A stretch of DNA of 64,000 nt from Halarcobacter bivalviorum (GCF_003346815.1 NZ_CP031217.1:2170001-2234000), one strand, 5' to 3'; counted from the first letter of the stretch, positions 34,775 through 44,637 are shown. Program-made: numbers and translations. Notes: a model not told the origin generated them from the letters alone.

Positions 34775-35995
34775 ATGAAAAGAAAAAAGATGGTTACCCT
34801 AGATAATATAAAAGAAGCAAAAGAGAACTTAAAAGATGTTGCACAAAATACTCCTTTAACTTTAGCTCCAATATTAAGCGAACTTTTTAGAAGTGAAATC
34901 TACTTCAAAAAAGAGAATCTTCAATTAACAGGAAGCTTTAAACTAAGAGGAGCATACAATAGAATTGCAAACTTATCTCAAGAAAAAAGAGATAAAGGTG
35001 TAGTTGCAGCAAGTGCAGGAAATCATGCACAAGGTTTAGCTTATGCAGCAAAACAGTTTGGTTGTAATGCAACAATATTTATGCCTGAAGCAACACCTCT
35101 AACAAAAGTAAGTGGTGTTAAATCTCATGGAGCAGAAGTTGTTCTTACAGGGGAAAATTTCGATGAAGCTTATGCAGCTGCGATGAAATATAAAGAAGAA
35201 AATGGAGTTGAATTTATTCATCCTTTTGCTGATGATGATGTAATTGCTGGGCAAGGAACAATCTCATTAGAACTATTAGAAGAAATTCCTGATTTAAAAC
35301 AGATTATTGTACCAATTGGTGGAGGTGGTTTAATTGCAGGTATTGCAATTGCTGCTAAAGCTATCAATCCAGATATTAAAATTATTGGGGTTGTTGCAAG
35401 TGGTGCAAGAGGAATGAAAGAATCTTATAAATCACAATCTCCTATTGATAGTGCAAGTGTTAGAACAATTGCGGATGGAATTGCTGTAAGAGATGTAAAC
35501 CCAAAACTTTTAGATATTATTATTGATTATGTAGACCACATTGTAGAAGTAACAGATAATGAAATTGCAAATGCAATTCTATTTTTACTTGAAAAACACA
35601 AACTTGTAGTTGAAGGTGCTGGAGCAGTTGCAACAGCTGCTATTATGCATGATAAAATTGAGATAGAAGACTCAAAAGTTTGTGCAATTATTTCAGGTGG
35701 AAATATCGATGTAACTATGCTTTCTCAAATTATTGAAAAAGGTTTAGTGAAGTCATATAGAAAAATGAATCTAATTATAAAACTTATGGATAAACCTGGT
35801 TCTTTAACTAAACTAAGTGAGATTTTTAAAGAATGTGGTGCAAATATTGTACAAATAGATTATGATAGAGACTCAGTTAAATTAGAGTTCGGAGAAGCCC
35901 AAATTACTATATCTTTAGAGACAAAAGGTGAAGAACACCAAAGAGTAATTGGGGAAAAATTGAAACAGAATGGTTACAGATTTAAACAAATTTAG
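34775..35995 (+). CDS. ilvA: Threonine dehydratase
   Basis: PLP enzyme of 406 residues converting threonine to 2-oxobutanoate for isoleucine synthesis. The PLP-binding lysine lies in TGSFKLRGAYN; the glycine-rich phosphate-binding loop is PIGGGGLIAGI. A C-terminal ACT-like domain (about residues 330-406, NLIIKLMDKPGSLTKL) suggests allosteric control. The length is that of the shorter, single-ACT form. AAGGA lies 6 bases before the start. Confidence 0.93.
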   Translation: MKRKKMVTLDNIKEAKENLKDVAQNTPLTLAPILSELFRSEIYFKKENLQLTGSFKLRGAYNRIANLSQEKRDKGVVAASAGNHAQGLAYAAKQFGCNATIFMPEATPLTKVSGVKSHGAEVVLTGENFDEAYAAAMKYKEENGVEFIHPFADDDVIAGQGTISLELLEEIPDLKQIIVPIGGGGLIAGIAIAAKAINPDIKIIGVVASGARGMKESYKSQSPIDSASVRTIADGIAVRDVNPKLLDIIIDYVDHIVEVTDNEIANAILFLLEKHKLVVEGAGAVATAAIMHDKIEIEDSKVCAIISGGNIDVTMLSQIIEKGLVKSYRKMNLIIKLMDKPGSLTKLSEIFKECGANIVQIDYDRDSVKLEFGEAQITISLETKGEEHQRVIGEKLKQNGYRFKQI

Positions 35996-36036
35996 TTTTC
36001 TAATTAACATTTATAAAAAATTTAGTAAACAAAATA

Positions 36037-36042
36037 TATAAT
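36037..36042 (+). promoter_or_regulatory. -10 box of atpB
   Basis: AAAATATATAATGTGCG contains TATAAT, 41 bases before the atpB start. Confidence 0.6.
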
Positions 36043-36083
36043 GTGCGTTATATTTTAGTCATCAATGAAAAAAAAGGAAGAAA

Positions 36084-36770
36084 ATGGAAGGAAGACTGTT
36101 TACATTCTTGGGTTCGATCGGTGGTCACGGACAAGAGTGGATCATTTTATCACACTTCGTACTAGTAGTAGGAGTTATCTTTTTACTAGCTAGAGCATCT
36201 ACTAAAAAAATGCAACTTGTTCCAACTGGAACACAAAATGTTTTAGAAGCGTACATCCAAGGTGTTGTATCTATTGGAAAAGATTCAATGGGAGAAGAAA
36301 ACGCTAGAAGATATTTACCATTAATTGGTTCATTAGGTTTAGTAATTTTCTTAAGTAACATGACTGGTGTTATTCCAGGTTTTGAATCACCAACTGCGAA
36401 TATTAACTTTACTTTATCTTTAGCACTTATCGTATTTATTTACTATAACTATGTAGGTATTAAGAAAAATGGTTTTGTAAATTATTTCAAACACTTTATG
36501 GGACCTATGCCAATCTTAGCTCCATTAATGTTCCCAATTGAGATTATTTCTCACTTTTCAAGAATTATCTCATTATCATTCAGACTTTTTGGTTCTGTAA
36601 GAGGGGATGACATGTTCTTAATGGTATTATTAATGCTAGTACCATGGTTAGTTCCATTAGCTGGTTTCTTTATGTTAGCTGCTTTTGGTGTTTTACAAGC
36701 ATTCATTTTCATGATTTTAACTTACGTTTATATCGCAGGTTCAGTTATGATGGAGCATGAAGATCACTAA
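36084..36770 (+). CDS. atpB: ATP synthase F0 subunit a
   Basis: Membrane subunit of 228 residues that forms the proton half-channels with the c ring. It has five or six helices; the essential arginine lies in ISLSFRLFG and the conserved FLSNMTGVIPGFESP segment is present. AGGAAG precedes the start at 6-7 bases. The other F0F1 genes are not adjacent, as usual in Campylobacterota where atpB is separate. A strong terminator follows. Confidence 0.97.
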   Translation: MEGRLFTFLGSIGGHGQEWIILSHFVLVVGVIFLLARASTKKMQLVPTGTQNVLEAYIQGVVSIGKDSMGEENARRYLPLIGSLGLVIFLSNMTGVIPGFESPTANINFTLSLALIVFIYYNYVGIKKNGFVNYFKHFMGPMPILAPLMFPIEIISHFSRIISLSFRLFGSVRGDDMFLMVLLMLVPWLVPLAGFFMLAAFGVLQAFIFMILTYVYIAGSVMMEHEDH

Positions 36771-36793
36771 ATAAGTCTTCAAAAAATATAAAG

Positions 36794-36827
36794 AGGAAGA
36801 GTTTTTTTGACTCTTCCTTTTTTTTTG
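36794..36827 (+). terminator. Terminator after atpB
   Basis: GGAAGAGT / ACTCTTCC stem of 8 bp, flanked by A and T, with a T-rich 7-base loop, is followed by nine T residues. Confidence 0.92.
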
Positions 36828-36845
36828 TCTAAATAAGAGGAAAAC

Positions 36846-37412
36846 ATGAGAGATGATTTGATTAGTTATTTAATAACTGATCCTAAGTATTATTCAAATG
36901 ATGTAATACTTTTTGAAAAAAACTTAAGTAAAATTTTAAAAACAAAAAAAGTTGATATGGCTTGTTTTAGAGATAAAGAGTCTTCAAACTATGAAGAGTT
37001 AGCAGAAGTTTTTGTAAGAGTTTGTAAAGATTTTAATATAGGAAGAATCTTATTAAATGAAAACTACAAACTGGCAAGTGAATTAAATGCCCATGGTGTT
37101 CATTTGACATCTAAACAGTTTGATGAGATAAAAAATGCAAAAGAGTTAGACCTTTATACTATTATCTCATGTCATAGCTTTACAGATGTAGAAAATGCAC
37201 AAAAAAAGCATGTTAATGCAGTTACATACTCTCCAATCTTTGATACACCAAATAAGGGTGAACCAAAAGGTATAACAAAGTTAAGAGAAGTAATTAGATC
37301 TTATGAAGATTTAGATGTAATTGCCTTAGGTGGAATTGTTAATGAAGACAATTTAAAACTAATTTCAAATACAAGAGCTTATGGTTTTGCATCAATTAGG
37401 TATTTTCTTTAG
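36846..37412 (+). CDS. Thiamine phosphate synthase-like protein
   Basis: Beta/alpha-barrel protein of 188 residues of the ThiE/TenI superfamily. Recognisable parts are CFRDK near residue 40, NAHGVHLTSKQ, the YSPIFDTPNKGEPKG loop and the phosphate-binding IALGGI. In authentic ThiE the corresponding segments are HLGQED and GPIFPTxTK, so substrate specificity may differ. Its stop overlaps that of the convergent helicase gene by 4 bases. It may couple thiazole and pyrimidine moieties or be a TenI-like accessory protein. Confidence 0.72.
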   Translation: MRDDLISYLITDPKYYSNDVILFEKNLSKILKTKKVDMACFRDKESSNYEELAEVFVRVCKDFNIGRILLNENYKLASELNAHGVHLTSKQFDEIKNAKELDLYTIISCHSFTDVENAQKKHVNAVTYSPIFDTPNKGEPKGITKLREVIRSYEDLDVIALGGIVNEDNLKLISNTRAYGFASIRYFL

Positions 37413-40138
37413 ACCTTTTTGAGCTTAACTCCCTTCTCATTTAAATATATAATAAAAGAATAAACCTCATCATTTACTAATATATTTTTAATAGCTTTTT
37501 CATAATGGCTTACTTGTTCTATATGCTCTTGCAGTTCATCTCTTGTAGTTTTATAATCAAAGATAAAATATTTACCCTCTTTTTCAACTAATAAATCAAT
37601 TATCTTTAACTCCCCTTTATAAATTAAAGATTGCTCTTTACTATAATTTGCATTTGAAGTTAAAGCTAAAAACTCTTCATGGGCTATTAATTGAAATACT
37701 CTAGCTTTTATGTTTGCTATATCACTCTCATCTAAGTAGTTTGAATATCTATTTTTTACAAGATTTATTGCTAAATGTAAAGATTTCTCATCAAAGTTAT
37801 TCATCATCTCTAAGCAAAAGTGAGTTGCTATACCAAAATATTTTGCATGAAGAGTATATGCATTATCATTATCCTCTTCTACTTTTATTGGTTTCTCTTG
37901 TTTTCCTAAATCTAAAGCTTTATATATTACTTTTTCACTTTTTTCATAATTTTTAGTTTTATTATCACTTTTAATAACCTCACCTAAAGCTGCTATTTTT
38001 AAATCAAGTAAATCAAAAACTGATTTTTCTTTCTTTTTAAAGATTATCATATTCTTTTTAGCTCTTGTCATTGCTACATATAAAATATTTAACTCATCTT
38101 CAAACTCTAAAGCCTTCTCTTTTTTTAAAGCCTCTTTATACTCTATACTATAGTTATCTAAACCACCAATTTTATAGTAGATATTTTTTAGATTAACATT
38201 ATCATATTCAAATAATAAATAATCTCTATTTGCTACTTTTTGTTTTATTCTATCTAAGAGTAAAACTGTATGAAACTCTAAACCTTTTGATTTAAATATT
38301 GTTAATATTTGTAACCCTACTTGTTCAGAGTTTTCAATTGAAGCATCTAACTCATCTATCTCATAAACAAAATCAACAATATTTTTATAAGAAGAACAAA
38401 GTTCTACAAACTTCATAACATTATCATCTGTTACATTTAAAAATTGTGCTATTTTTAAAACTGACTCTTGTACACTTCTATATTTTAAATCTATATTTAA
38501 CTCAAAAGAACTCTCAGGGGCTTTACCTATAATTGCATTTAAATTCTCTTTATAAATACCTTCTTGAAAATATAGATATTTAATTGCATTAATAATAGCT
38601 TTTACATTCTCTTGATTTATAAGTTTTGAAGTCATCTCTGTACTAATTTTAAGACTTGGAAACATCTTTTTTAAATATGAATAAAGATTTAACACATCAT
38701 CATTTGTATAGGTTAAAATTGCAATATCATTACTATTTACACCCTTTTGCATAAGCTCAGATATTTTCTTAGCGATGTTCTCATATTTCTCTTCACTTAA
38801 TAAAGCTTCATCTTCAAAAACCTCAACATAACCATCTTTATGAACAGATATTTGGTCATGGTATTCATAAGAGTTCAACTTATTAAAAGCCTGATTTACA
38901 TAGTTTACCACTTGCTCACAAGACCTATAGTTTGTATTTAAAACCTCAACATTTACCATGGGGTTTGTTTTTAATACATAATCAAAAAGTTCTCTTTTCC
39001 CACCTCTAAATCTATAAATAGATTGTTTTGTATCTCCAACATAAAAAAAAGTTTTAAATTCAGAACTTGAAAGTATCTCTTCAATCAAAGGTTTTAATAT
39101 TTTATATTGTAAAAGTGAAGTATCTTGAAACTCATCTATCAAAATATGAGAGAAGTTAGAATCTAATCTAAAATATAGAAACTCTTTATCAATTTTAGTA
39201 CTTAATAACTCATAACAAATATTTGAAATATCATCAAAGTGTAAATAATTTTTAGAGCTGTTATATCTTCTTTTGTACTCTTTAAAAAGATTATATAACT
39301 CAAACAATCTACTAAGAGAGAAAGCTGACCTAAGTTTATAATAGTTTCCTACTTCCTCTTTTGTTTTAGAAAAAAACTCTTCTAAGAGTTCATTTGAACA
39401 TTTTTTAAAATATGAGTACTCTTCTGCCCTATCCTTTTCTAACCATTTTTTAGAAATCAACTCTTCAAAGTTTTCATAATCAACTGCTTTTATAGCACTA
39501 TTTGAAGCATTTGGGCAGTTTAAGATGAACTCTTTTATTTTTAAAGCTTCTTGTAAAGCCTCTTTTTTTTGTATCTCAATTAGGGATAAATCAATATTAA
39601 CAACATCAATAGTTTCTGCTTTTTCAAACATATTTTTAAAAACTTCAAAAATAGAGTTATATTTTTTATTTTCAAAAAGTGAAAAATCAATCAACTTATC
39701 AAACTCTTCTAAAGATAAAGACTCTAAAAACTTGCTACTAAGTTTTTCTACATCATCCTCTTTAATTTCAAAGTCATCATTTATTCCTGCATATCCACTA
39801 AACTCTCTTAATATTTTATTTACAAATTTATCAATAGTAAAAATTGAAAGAGCTGCATTACTAAAAAGATTAACTAAATATGATTTTTTTGAAAGAATTT
39901 GCTCTTTTGATAATTCAGACTCTAAAGCAATAGCGTTTAAATAGGCTTCATCTTCTCCCAACGAAAGAAGTGTTTTATAAATTCTTTCACTCATTTCATT
40001 TGCTGCTTTATTTGTAAAAGTTAAAGTTAGAATCTCTTTAGGAGTTGCACCTTTTAATAATAAAGTTATATATCTTACTGTTAAGGCAAAAGTTTTACCA
40101 CTTCCTGCACTTGCTTTTAATGCTAAATATTTTTTCAT
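37409..40138 (-). CDS. AddA/RecB-like helicase-nuclease
   Basis: Double-strand break repair enzyme of about 909 residues. The N terminus has Walker A KASAGSGKT followed by FALTVRY, then UvrD-type motifs (LTFTNKAANEM, LIDEFQDTS, VGDTKQSIYRFRGG, IFKSKGLEFHTV, YVAMTRAKKN). The C-terminal nuclease domain carries IDLLVEKEGKYFIFDYKT, the PD-(D/E)XK signature. Start 40138 gives the family-typical MKKYLALKASAG; an ATG at 40162 is possible but neither has a good Shine-Dalgarno sequence. The partner AddB gene is not adjacent. In Campylobacter and Helicobacter AddAB replaces RecBCD. Confidence 0.9.
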   Translation of the reverse strand: MKKYLALKASAGSGKTFALTVRYITLLLKGATPKEILTLTFTNKAANEMSERIYKTLLSLGEDEAYLNAIALESELSKEQILSKKSYLVNLFSNAALSIFTIDKFVNKILREFSGYAGINDDFEIKEDDVEKLSSKFLESLSLEEFDKLIDFSLFENKKYNSIFEVFKNMFEKAETIDVVNIDLSLIEIQKKEALQEALKIKEFILNCPNASNSAIKAVDYENFEELISKKWLEKDRAEEYSYFKKCSNELLEEFFSKTKEEVGNYYKLRSAFSLSRLFELYNLFKEYKRRYNSSKNYLHFDDISNICYELLSTKIDKEFLYFRLDSNFSHILIDEFQDTSLLQYKILKPLIEEILSSSEFKTFFYVGDTKQSIYRFRGGKRELFDYVLKTNPMVNVEVLNTNYRSCEQVVNYVNQAFNKLNSYEYHDQISVHKDGYVEVFEDEALLSEEKYENIAKKISELMQKGVNSNDIAILTYTNDDVLNLYSYLKKMFPSLKISTEMTSKLINQENVKAIINAIKYLYFQEGIYKENLNAIIGKAPESSFELNIDLKYRSVQESVLKIAQFLNVTDDNVMKFVELCSSYKNIVDFVYEIDELDASIENSEQVGLQILTIFKSKGLEFHTVLLLDRIKQKVANRDYLLFEYDNVNLKNIYYKIGGLDNYSIEYKEALKKEKALEFEDELNILYVAMTRAKKNMIIFKKKEKSVFDLLDLKIAALGEVIKSDNKTKNYEKSEKVIYKALDLGKQEKPIKVEEDNDNAYTLHAKYFGIATHFCLEMMNNFDEKSLHLAINLVKNRYSNYLDESDIANIKARVFQLIAHEEFLALTSNANYSKEQSLIYKGELKIIDLLVEKEGKYFIFDYKTTRDELQEHIEQVSHYEKAIKNILVNDEVYSFIIYLNEKGVKLKKV

Positions 40139-40205
40139 AAAAGAATAATACAAAAATATCATTTAGATTAATTAATAAATATAAGATATTTTATATTTTT
40201 ACTGT

Positions 40206-40211
40206 TATAAT
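40206..40211 (+). promoter_or_regulatory. -10 box of the heme-motif diguanylate cyclase gene
   Basis: ACTGTTATAATGT contains TATAAT, 38 bases before the ATG at 40250. Confidence 0.6.
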
Positions 40212-40249
40212 GTATTTTTAAATTATTATCAGCGAAGAAGAGTTACCAA

Positions 40250-42073
40250 ATGCCAACAAAAAACAAAATCATACTACTTGTAATTTCGATAATCTCTTTT
40301 ACCTTTTTTCTAATAACTATAGATATGGTTTATAACTTTAGAAATTATGGTATTCAATCTATTGATGATAAAGCAAAAGCAGTTGCTAAAACAATTGAAC
40401 ACTCCTTAACTTCACAAATGGTAAGTGGAGTAATTGATGATAGAGAACTTTTTTTAAGTCAACTAGAAGATATCCCTAATATTGATAAAATTTGGTTAAG
40501 CCGAGGTCAAAAAGTTATTGACATGTATGGAAAAGGTTTTAATAATGAAACAGCTAGAGATGAAGTTGATAAAGAAGTATTAAGAACAGGAGAAACTAAA
40601 AGAGTTGTTAATGATCAAATCTTTTCTCAAAGTACTTATAGAATTACTATTCCATATAATGCAACAAGCAAAGGCAAAATTAATTGTATGTCATGTCATA
40701 CAAATGCAAATGAAGGTGATACCTTAGGTGCTATTTCTATTGAAATGTCTATTGATGATTCAAAACAAATTGGTATGAGAACAATTACAGATACTCTATT
40801 AATCGCTTTAGTTCTTATGATTGTTATTATCTTTTTACTTAACTTTATAATCTCACCTTTTCTTTCACTATTTGATTCAATTAAAAAAGTTATGAATAAA
40901 GCACAACAAGGGGATTATTCATATAGAATTCAAAATCCTAAAGGAAAAGAAGCAAAAGATGTTGCTCTTTGGATTAATGGTTTACTTGAAAAACTTGAAA
41001 TTACCCTTGAGGCTATTGACTCAAAAATATCAATCTTCTTATCTGAAAATCATAAAGTTACGGACAAAGACCACTTAATCAATGTAAAAAATACAGTAGA
41101 TAGATTATCAGATGTTTATAAATTTAGAAAAACTATTGAATATGATGAAACTATTGATGATGTATATAATAGACTTGCAGAAGTTCTAAAAATAAAACTT
41201 GGTATCACTAAATTTAATTTCTTCGAAATAAATACCATTACAAATGAGATAATCTTAGTTCATAGTGAAGCAAATGTTATTTGTAATATTTTTGAACAAG
41301 GATGTCGAGCAGATAGAACAAATACAACAATTGACTCAACACAATTTAAAGATATTTGTCCAGCCTGTCCTTCTTGTGATAAAACAAACTATTTTTGTGT
41401 TCCTTATGCTATTTCAAATGAACTTGATTTAATTATCTCAATTTATACTGAAACAGTAAATCAAACAATTGAAGTAAGAGAAATGATTCCTTATATTCAA
41501 GATTATGTTGATGCAGCTAAAACAGTAATAGTAAGTAAAAAGCTTATGAATATTCTTGAATATAATGCTCAAACAGATGCACTAACAGGCTTAAAAAATA
41601 GAAAATATTTAGAAGATGCTGTTTCTAAAATAACTTCTCAGACAAAAAGGTCAGGAATCTCTTATGGAGTACTTTTACTAGATATTGATTTTTTTAAGAT
41701 GGTAAATGACACATATGGACATGATGTGGGAGATAATGCAATAAAATTAGTTGCACAAACATTAAATGAAAATATAAGAGAATCAGATATGGCTGTTAGA
41801 TATGGAGGAGAAGAGTTTATTGTCTTATTATATAACTGTGATGAAAAAGGTGCTTTAGATGTTGCAGAAAAAATAAGAATCAACTTCTCTAAAAAAGATA
41901 TTCCTACAGGTGGAACAACAACAATTAGAAAAACAATGAGTATTGGAGTTTCAATGTTCCCTGAAGATGCTCAAGATTTAGAAGAGTGTATTAAATACTC
42001 TGACCTAGCCTTATACAAAGCTAAAAATTCAGGAAGAAACAAAGTTATAAAGTTTGAGAGAACACTTCTTTAA
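40250..42073 (+). CDS. Diguanylate cyclase with periplasmic CxxCH heme motif
   Basis: Membrane protein of 607 residues. A helix at about 6-26 and another at about 178-200 flank a periplasmic domain with C146-M-S-C149-H150, a c-type heme attachment motif, near its end. A HAMP-like segment follows, then a cytoplasmic GAF-like region (about 280-430) with a cysteine cluster (CNIFEQGC, CPACPSC, YFC), then a GGDEF domain with GGEEF at 519-523 and the inhibitory site RESD at 510-513. It should make c-di-GMP in response to a heme-sensed signal such as oxygen, NO or redox state; a second metal or thiol sensor may sit in the cytoplasm. Confidence 0.87.
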   Translation: MPTKNKIILLVISIISFTFFLITIDMVYNFRNYGIQSIDDKAKAVAKTIEHSLTSQMVSGVIDDRELFLSQLEDIPNIDKIWLSRGQKVIDMYGKGFNNETARDEVDKEVLRTGETKRVVNDQIFSQSTYRITIPYNATSKGKINCMSCHTNANEGDTLGAISIEMSIDDSKQIGMRTITDTLLIALVLMIVIIFLLNFIISPFLSLFDSIKKVMNKAQQGDYSYRIQNPKGKEAKDVALWINGLLEKLEITLEAIDSKISIFLSENHKVTDKDHLINVKNTVDRLSDVYKFRKTIEYDETIDDVYNRLAEVLKIKLGITKFNFFEINTITNEIILVHSEANVICNIFEQGCRADRTNTTIDSTQFKDICPACPSCDKTNYFCVPYAISNELDLIISIYTETVNQTIEVREMIPYIQDYVDAAKTVIVSKKLMNILEYNAQTDALTGLKNRKYLEDAVSKITSQTKRSGISYGVLLLDIDFFKMVNDTYGHDVGDNAIKLVAQTLNENIRESDMAVRYGGEEFIVLLYNCDEKGALDVAEKIRINFSKKDIPTGGTTTIRKTMSIGVSMFPEDAQDLEECIKYSDLALYKAKNSGRNKVIKFERTLL

Positions 42074-42085
42074 AAATTAATACCT

Positions 42086-42131
42086 TAAGATTATTTTAGG
42101 TAAAATATTTGCCTTAAAAATAATAATCTTA
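42086..42131. repeat. Long dyad in the argB promoter/leader
   Basis: TAAGATTATT and AATAATCTTA form a 10-bp dyad with 26 bases between, which include a TAAAAT -10-like box. The two imperfect half-palindromes CCTTAA...TTAGG stand on each side. It could be an operator or a leader hairpin; no known regulator motif was recognised. Confidence 0.4.
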
Positions 42132-42141
42132 GGGAACTTCT

Positions 42142-43047
42142 ATGCAAAAAAAACAACACAAAGTACAAACCCTTCTTGATGCAATTCCTCATATTAAAAA
42201 ATTCTATGGAAAAACTATTGTAATTAAATATGGTGGCTCTGCACAAACTTCTCCTGAATTAAAAGAAAAATTTGCAGAAGATATTGTTTTACTTTCACTT
42301 GTTGGAATTAAGCCTGTTATTGTTCATGGTGGTGGAGCAAGAATTTCAGAATTACTTGAAAAACTTGAAATCCATTCAGAATTTGTTGATGGACACAGAG
42401 TTACCTCTGAAGAGACAATGAGAATTGTAGAGATGGTACTAAGTGGAGAAATCAACAAAAATATCACATCTTTATTAAATCATCACGGTGCTAAAGCAAT
42501 TGGTATTTCAGGGAAAGATTCAGCTATTATCAAAGCTACTCCAAAAGATAATGGTAAATTTGGATATACAGGTGTTATAACTGAAGTTAATGGTGCAATG
42601 ATTAATAATCTTATTAAAGAGGGATTTATTCCTGTAATTGCTCCTATTGCAGATAGTGCAACACCAAATCATCCAGGATTTAACATCAATGCTGATGTTG
42701 CAGCAAGTAAAATTGCTCAAGCAATTGGAGCACAAAAAGTTCTATTTTTAACAGATACAATTGGTGTTTTAGATAAACAAGGAGAACTTTTAAACTCTTT
42801 AGATAAAAAAGATGTTGATGGATATAAAGCAGATGGAACAATAGCAGGAGGAATGATACCTAAAGTTGATTCATGCATAGACGCAATTTATAATGGTGTT
42901 AATAAAGCACACATAATTGATGGAAGAGTTGAACACTCTATTTTATTAGAATTATTTACAAGTGATGGAATTGGAACACAATTCTTAAGAAAAGATAATC
43001 CTAATAATGGTATCGATATGGAAAAACTATTAAATGATGAAGGATAA
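42142..43047 (+). CDS. argB: Acetylglutamate kinase
   Basis: Second enzyme of arginine synthesis, phosphorylating N-acetylglutamate, 301 residues. Motifs are VIKYGGSA near residue 30, VIVHGGGARI, the FNINADVAAS segment and the KVLFLTDTIGVLD nucleotide site. An N-terminal extension of about 25 residues (LLDAIPHIKKFYGKT) is typical of the arginine-inhibited hexameric form, so feedback inhibition is expected. thrC follows after 4 bases. Confidence 0.96.
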   Translation: MQKKQHKVQTLLDAIPHIKKFYGKTIVIKYGGSAQTSPELKEKFAEDIVLLSLVGIKPVIVHGGGARISELLEKLEIHSEFVDGHRVTSEETMRIVEMVLSGEINKNITSLLNHHGAKAIGISGKDSAIIKATPKDNGKFGYTGVITEVNGAMINNLIKEGFIPVIAPIADSATPNHPGFNINADVAASKIAQAIGAQKVLFLTDTIGVLDKQGELLNSLDKKDVDGYKADGTIAGGMIPKVDSCIDAIYNGVNKAHIIDGRVEHSILLELFTSDGIGTQFLRKDNPNNGIDMEKLLNDEG

Positions 43048-43051
43048 AAAA

Positions 43052-44527
43052 ATGTTTATAGAAACTAGAGGAAATGATGGAGTAAAACCACTTGAGGTAA
43101 GCTTTTCAGATGCAATTTTAAATCCAAGTGCATCATTTGGTGGATTATATGTTCCAAAACAATTACCAAAATTAGAAGAAAACTTTTTACAAAATCACAT
43201 TAACTCTTCGTATAAAGAGCTTGCATATGATATTTTAAAAGCTTTTGAAATTGATATTGAAGAAGAGGAAATCAAAAAAGCCCTTGACCTATACGATAAT
43301 TTTGATGATGCATCAAACCCTTGTCCAGTAGTAAAAGTAAAAGAAGATTTATTTGTACATGAACAATATCATGGACCAACAAGAGCTTTTAAAGATATGG
43401 CTTTACAACCTTTTGGTTCAATTCTTTCTTCAATTGCTAAAAAAAGAGATGAAAAGTATTTAATTCTTGCTGCAACATCAGGAGATACTGGTCCTGCTGC
43501 ATTAAATACTTTTAAAAATAAAGAGAATATTCAAATTGCTTGCTTATATCCAGATGGAGGAACTTCTGATGTTCAAAGACTTCAAATGGTATGTGAAGAT
43601 GGAGAAAATCAAAAAATTATTGGAATAAAAGGAAATTTTGATGATGCACAAACGGCATTAAAGAATCTACTTAGTTCTCAAACTTTTAAAGATGAATTAG
43701 AAAAAGATGGTATTAAGTTAAGTGCTGCAAACTCTGTAAACTTTGGAAGAATTATTTTTCAAATAATTTATCACTTCTGGTCATATATAGAACTTCTTAA
43801 GCAAGAAGAAATATCTTTTGGAGAAAAAATTTATTTAGTAGTTCCTTCGGGTAACTTTGGAAACGTTCTAGGTGGATATTATGCAAAACATATGGGTGTT
43901 CCAGTTGAAAAGCTATTAGTTGCTTCAAATGAAAATAATATTTTAACTGAGTGGATTAATACTGGTGTTTACGATATTAGAAATAAAGAACTTATTCTTA
44001 CAAAATCACCAGCAATGGATATTTTAAAATCTTCAAATATTGAAAGAGTTATGTTCTCATTATATGGGGCAAAAAGAACAAAAGAGTTATTTGATGACTT
44101 AAATAACAATAATATTTTTACTCTAACAGAAGATGAAACAAAACTTTTACAAGAAGAGTTTTCTGCAATTAACTCTGATGATGCATATGGAGCAAAAATT
44201 ATTAAATCATATTTAGATGATGGATATTTAATGGACCCTCATACTGCAACTTGTATAAAAGCGTATGAAAACTTAAGAGAAAAAGATTTAAAAACAGTAA
44301 TCTACTCAACTGCGGAGTGGACAAAATTCTCTCCAACAGTTTTAAATGCTTTAAATCAAGATAATAAAACTTATGCAGATAAAGAAGCTTTAGAAGAGAT
44401 TTCTTCTAAATTTAATGCAACATTACCTCAATCTATATCTTCACTTTTTGAGGCAAAAGTAATGCATAATATTATCATAGAAAAAGAAAAAATTGAAGAA
44501 GAAATCATAAAATTTATTAAAGACTAA
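43052..44527 (+). CDS. thrC: Threonine synthase
   Basis: PLP enzyme of 491 residues converting phosphohomoserine to threonine. The PLP lysine is in GPTRAFKDMALQ, with ATSGDTGPAA and VPSGNFGNVLGGYYA as the phosphate-binding parts. Two earlier ATG codons exist at 43034 and 43037, but GAAGGA lies 7 bases before ATG 43052 and the family N terminus MFIETRGND starts there. It follows argB by 4 bases, so both are cotranscribed although their pathways differ. Confidence 0.95.
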   Translation: MFIETRGNDGVKPLEVSFSDAILNPSASFGGLYVPKQLPKLEENFLQNHINSSYKELAYDILKAFEIDIEEEEIKKALDLYDNFDDASNPCPVVKVKEDLFVHEQYHGPTRAFKDMALQPFGSILSSIAKKRDEKYLILAATSGDTGPAALNTFKNKENIQIACLYPDGGTSDVQRLQMVCEDGENQKIIGIKGNFDDAQTALKNLLSSQTFKDELEKDGIKLSAANSVNFGRIIFQIIYHFWSYIELLKQEEISFGEKIYLVVPSGNFGNVLGGYYAKHMGVPVEKLLVASNENNILTEWINTGVYDIRNKELILTKSPAMDILKSSNIERVMFSLYGAKRTKELFDDLNNNNIFTLTEDETKLLQEEFSAINSDDAYGAKIIKSYLDDGYLMDPHTATCIKAYENLREKDLKTVIYSTAEWTKFSPTVLNALNQDNKTYADKEALEEISSKFNATLPQSISSLFEAKVMHNIIIEKEKIEEEIIKFIKD

Positions 44528-44560
44528 AATGTCTTTAATAAGTTTATCTTATAAAACTAC

Positions 44561-44579
44561 TGTGTAGATTAACTACACA
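44561..44579. repeat. Inverted repeat in the thrC-petA gap
   Basis: TGTGTAG-ATTAA-CTACACA, a 7-bp perfect stem with a 5-base centre, is not followed by T residues. It may be an operator ahead of petA or a transcript-end hairpin for thrC. Confidence 0.45.
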
Positions 44580-44637
44580 CCTCTCAATAAATCGGTATTA
44601 TTTGACCTTAATCATAATTTTTTAAGTAAATTAACTA

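Noticed and set aside
39525-39944. Plus-strand frame of 139 codons inside the AddA-like gene
   Set aside because: Antisense to the helicase region with no start signals.
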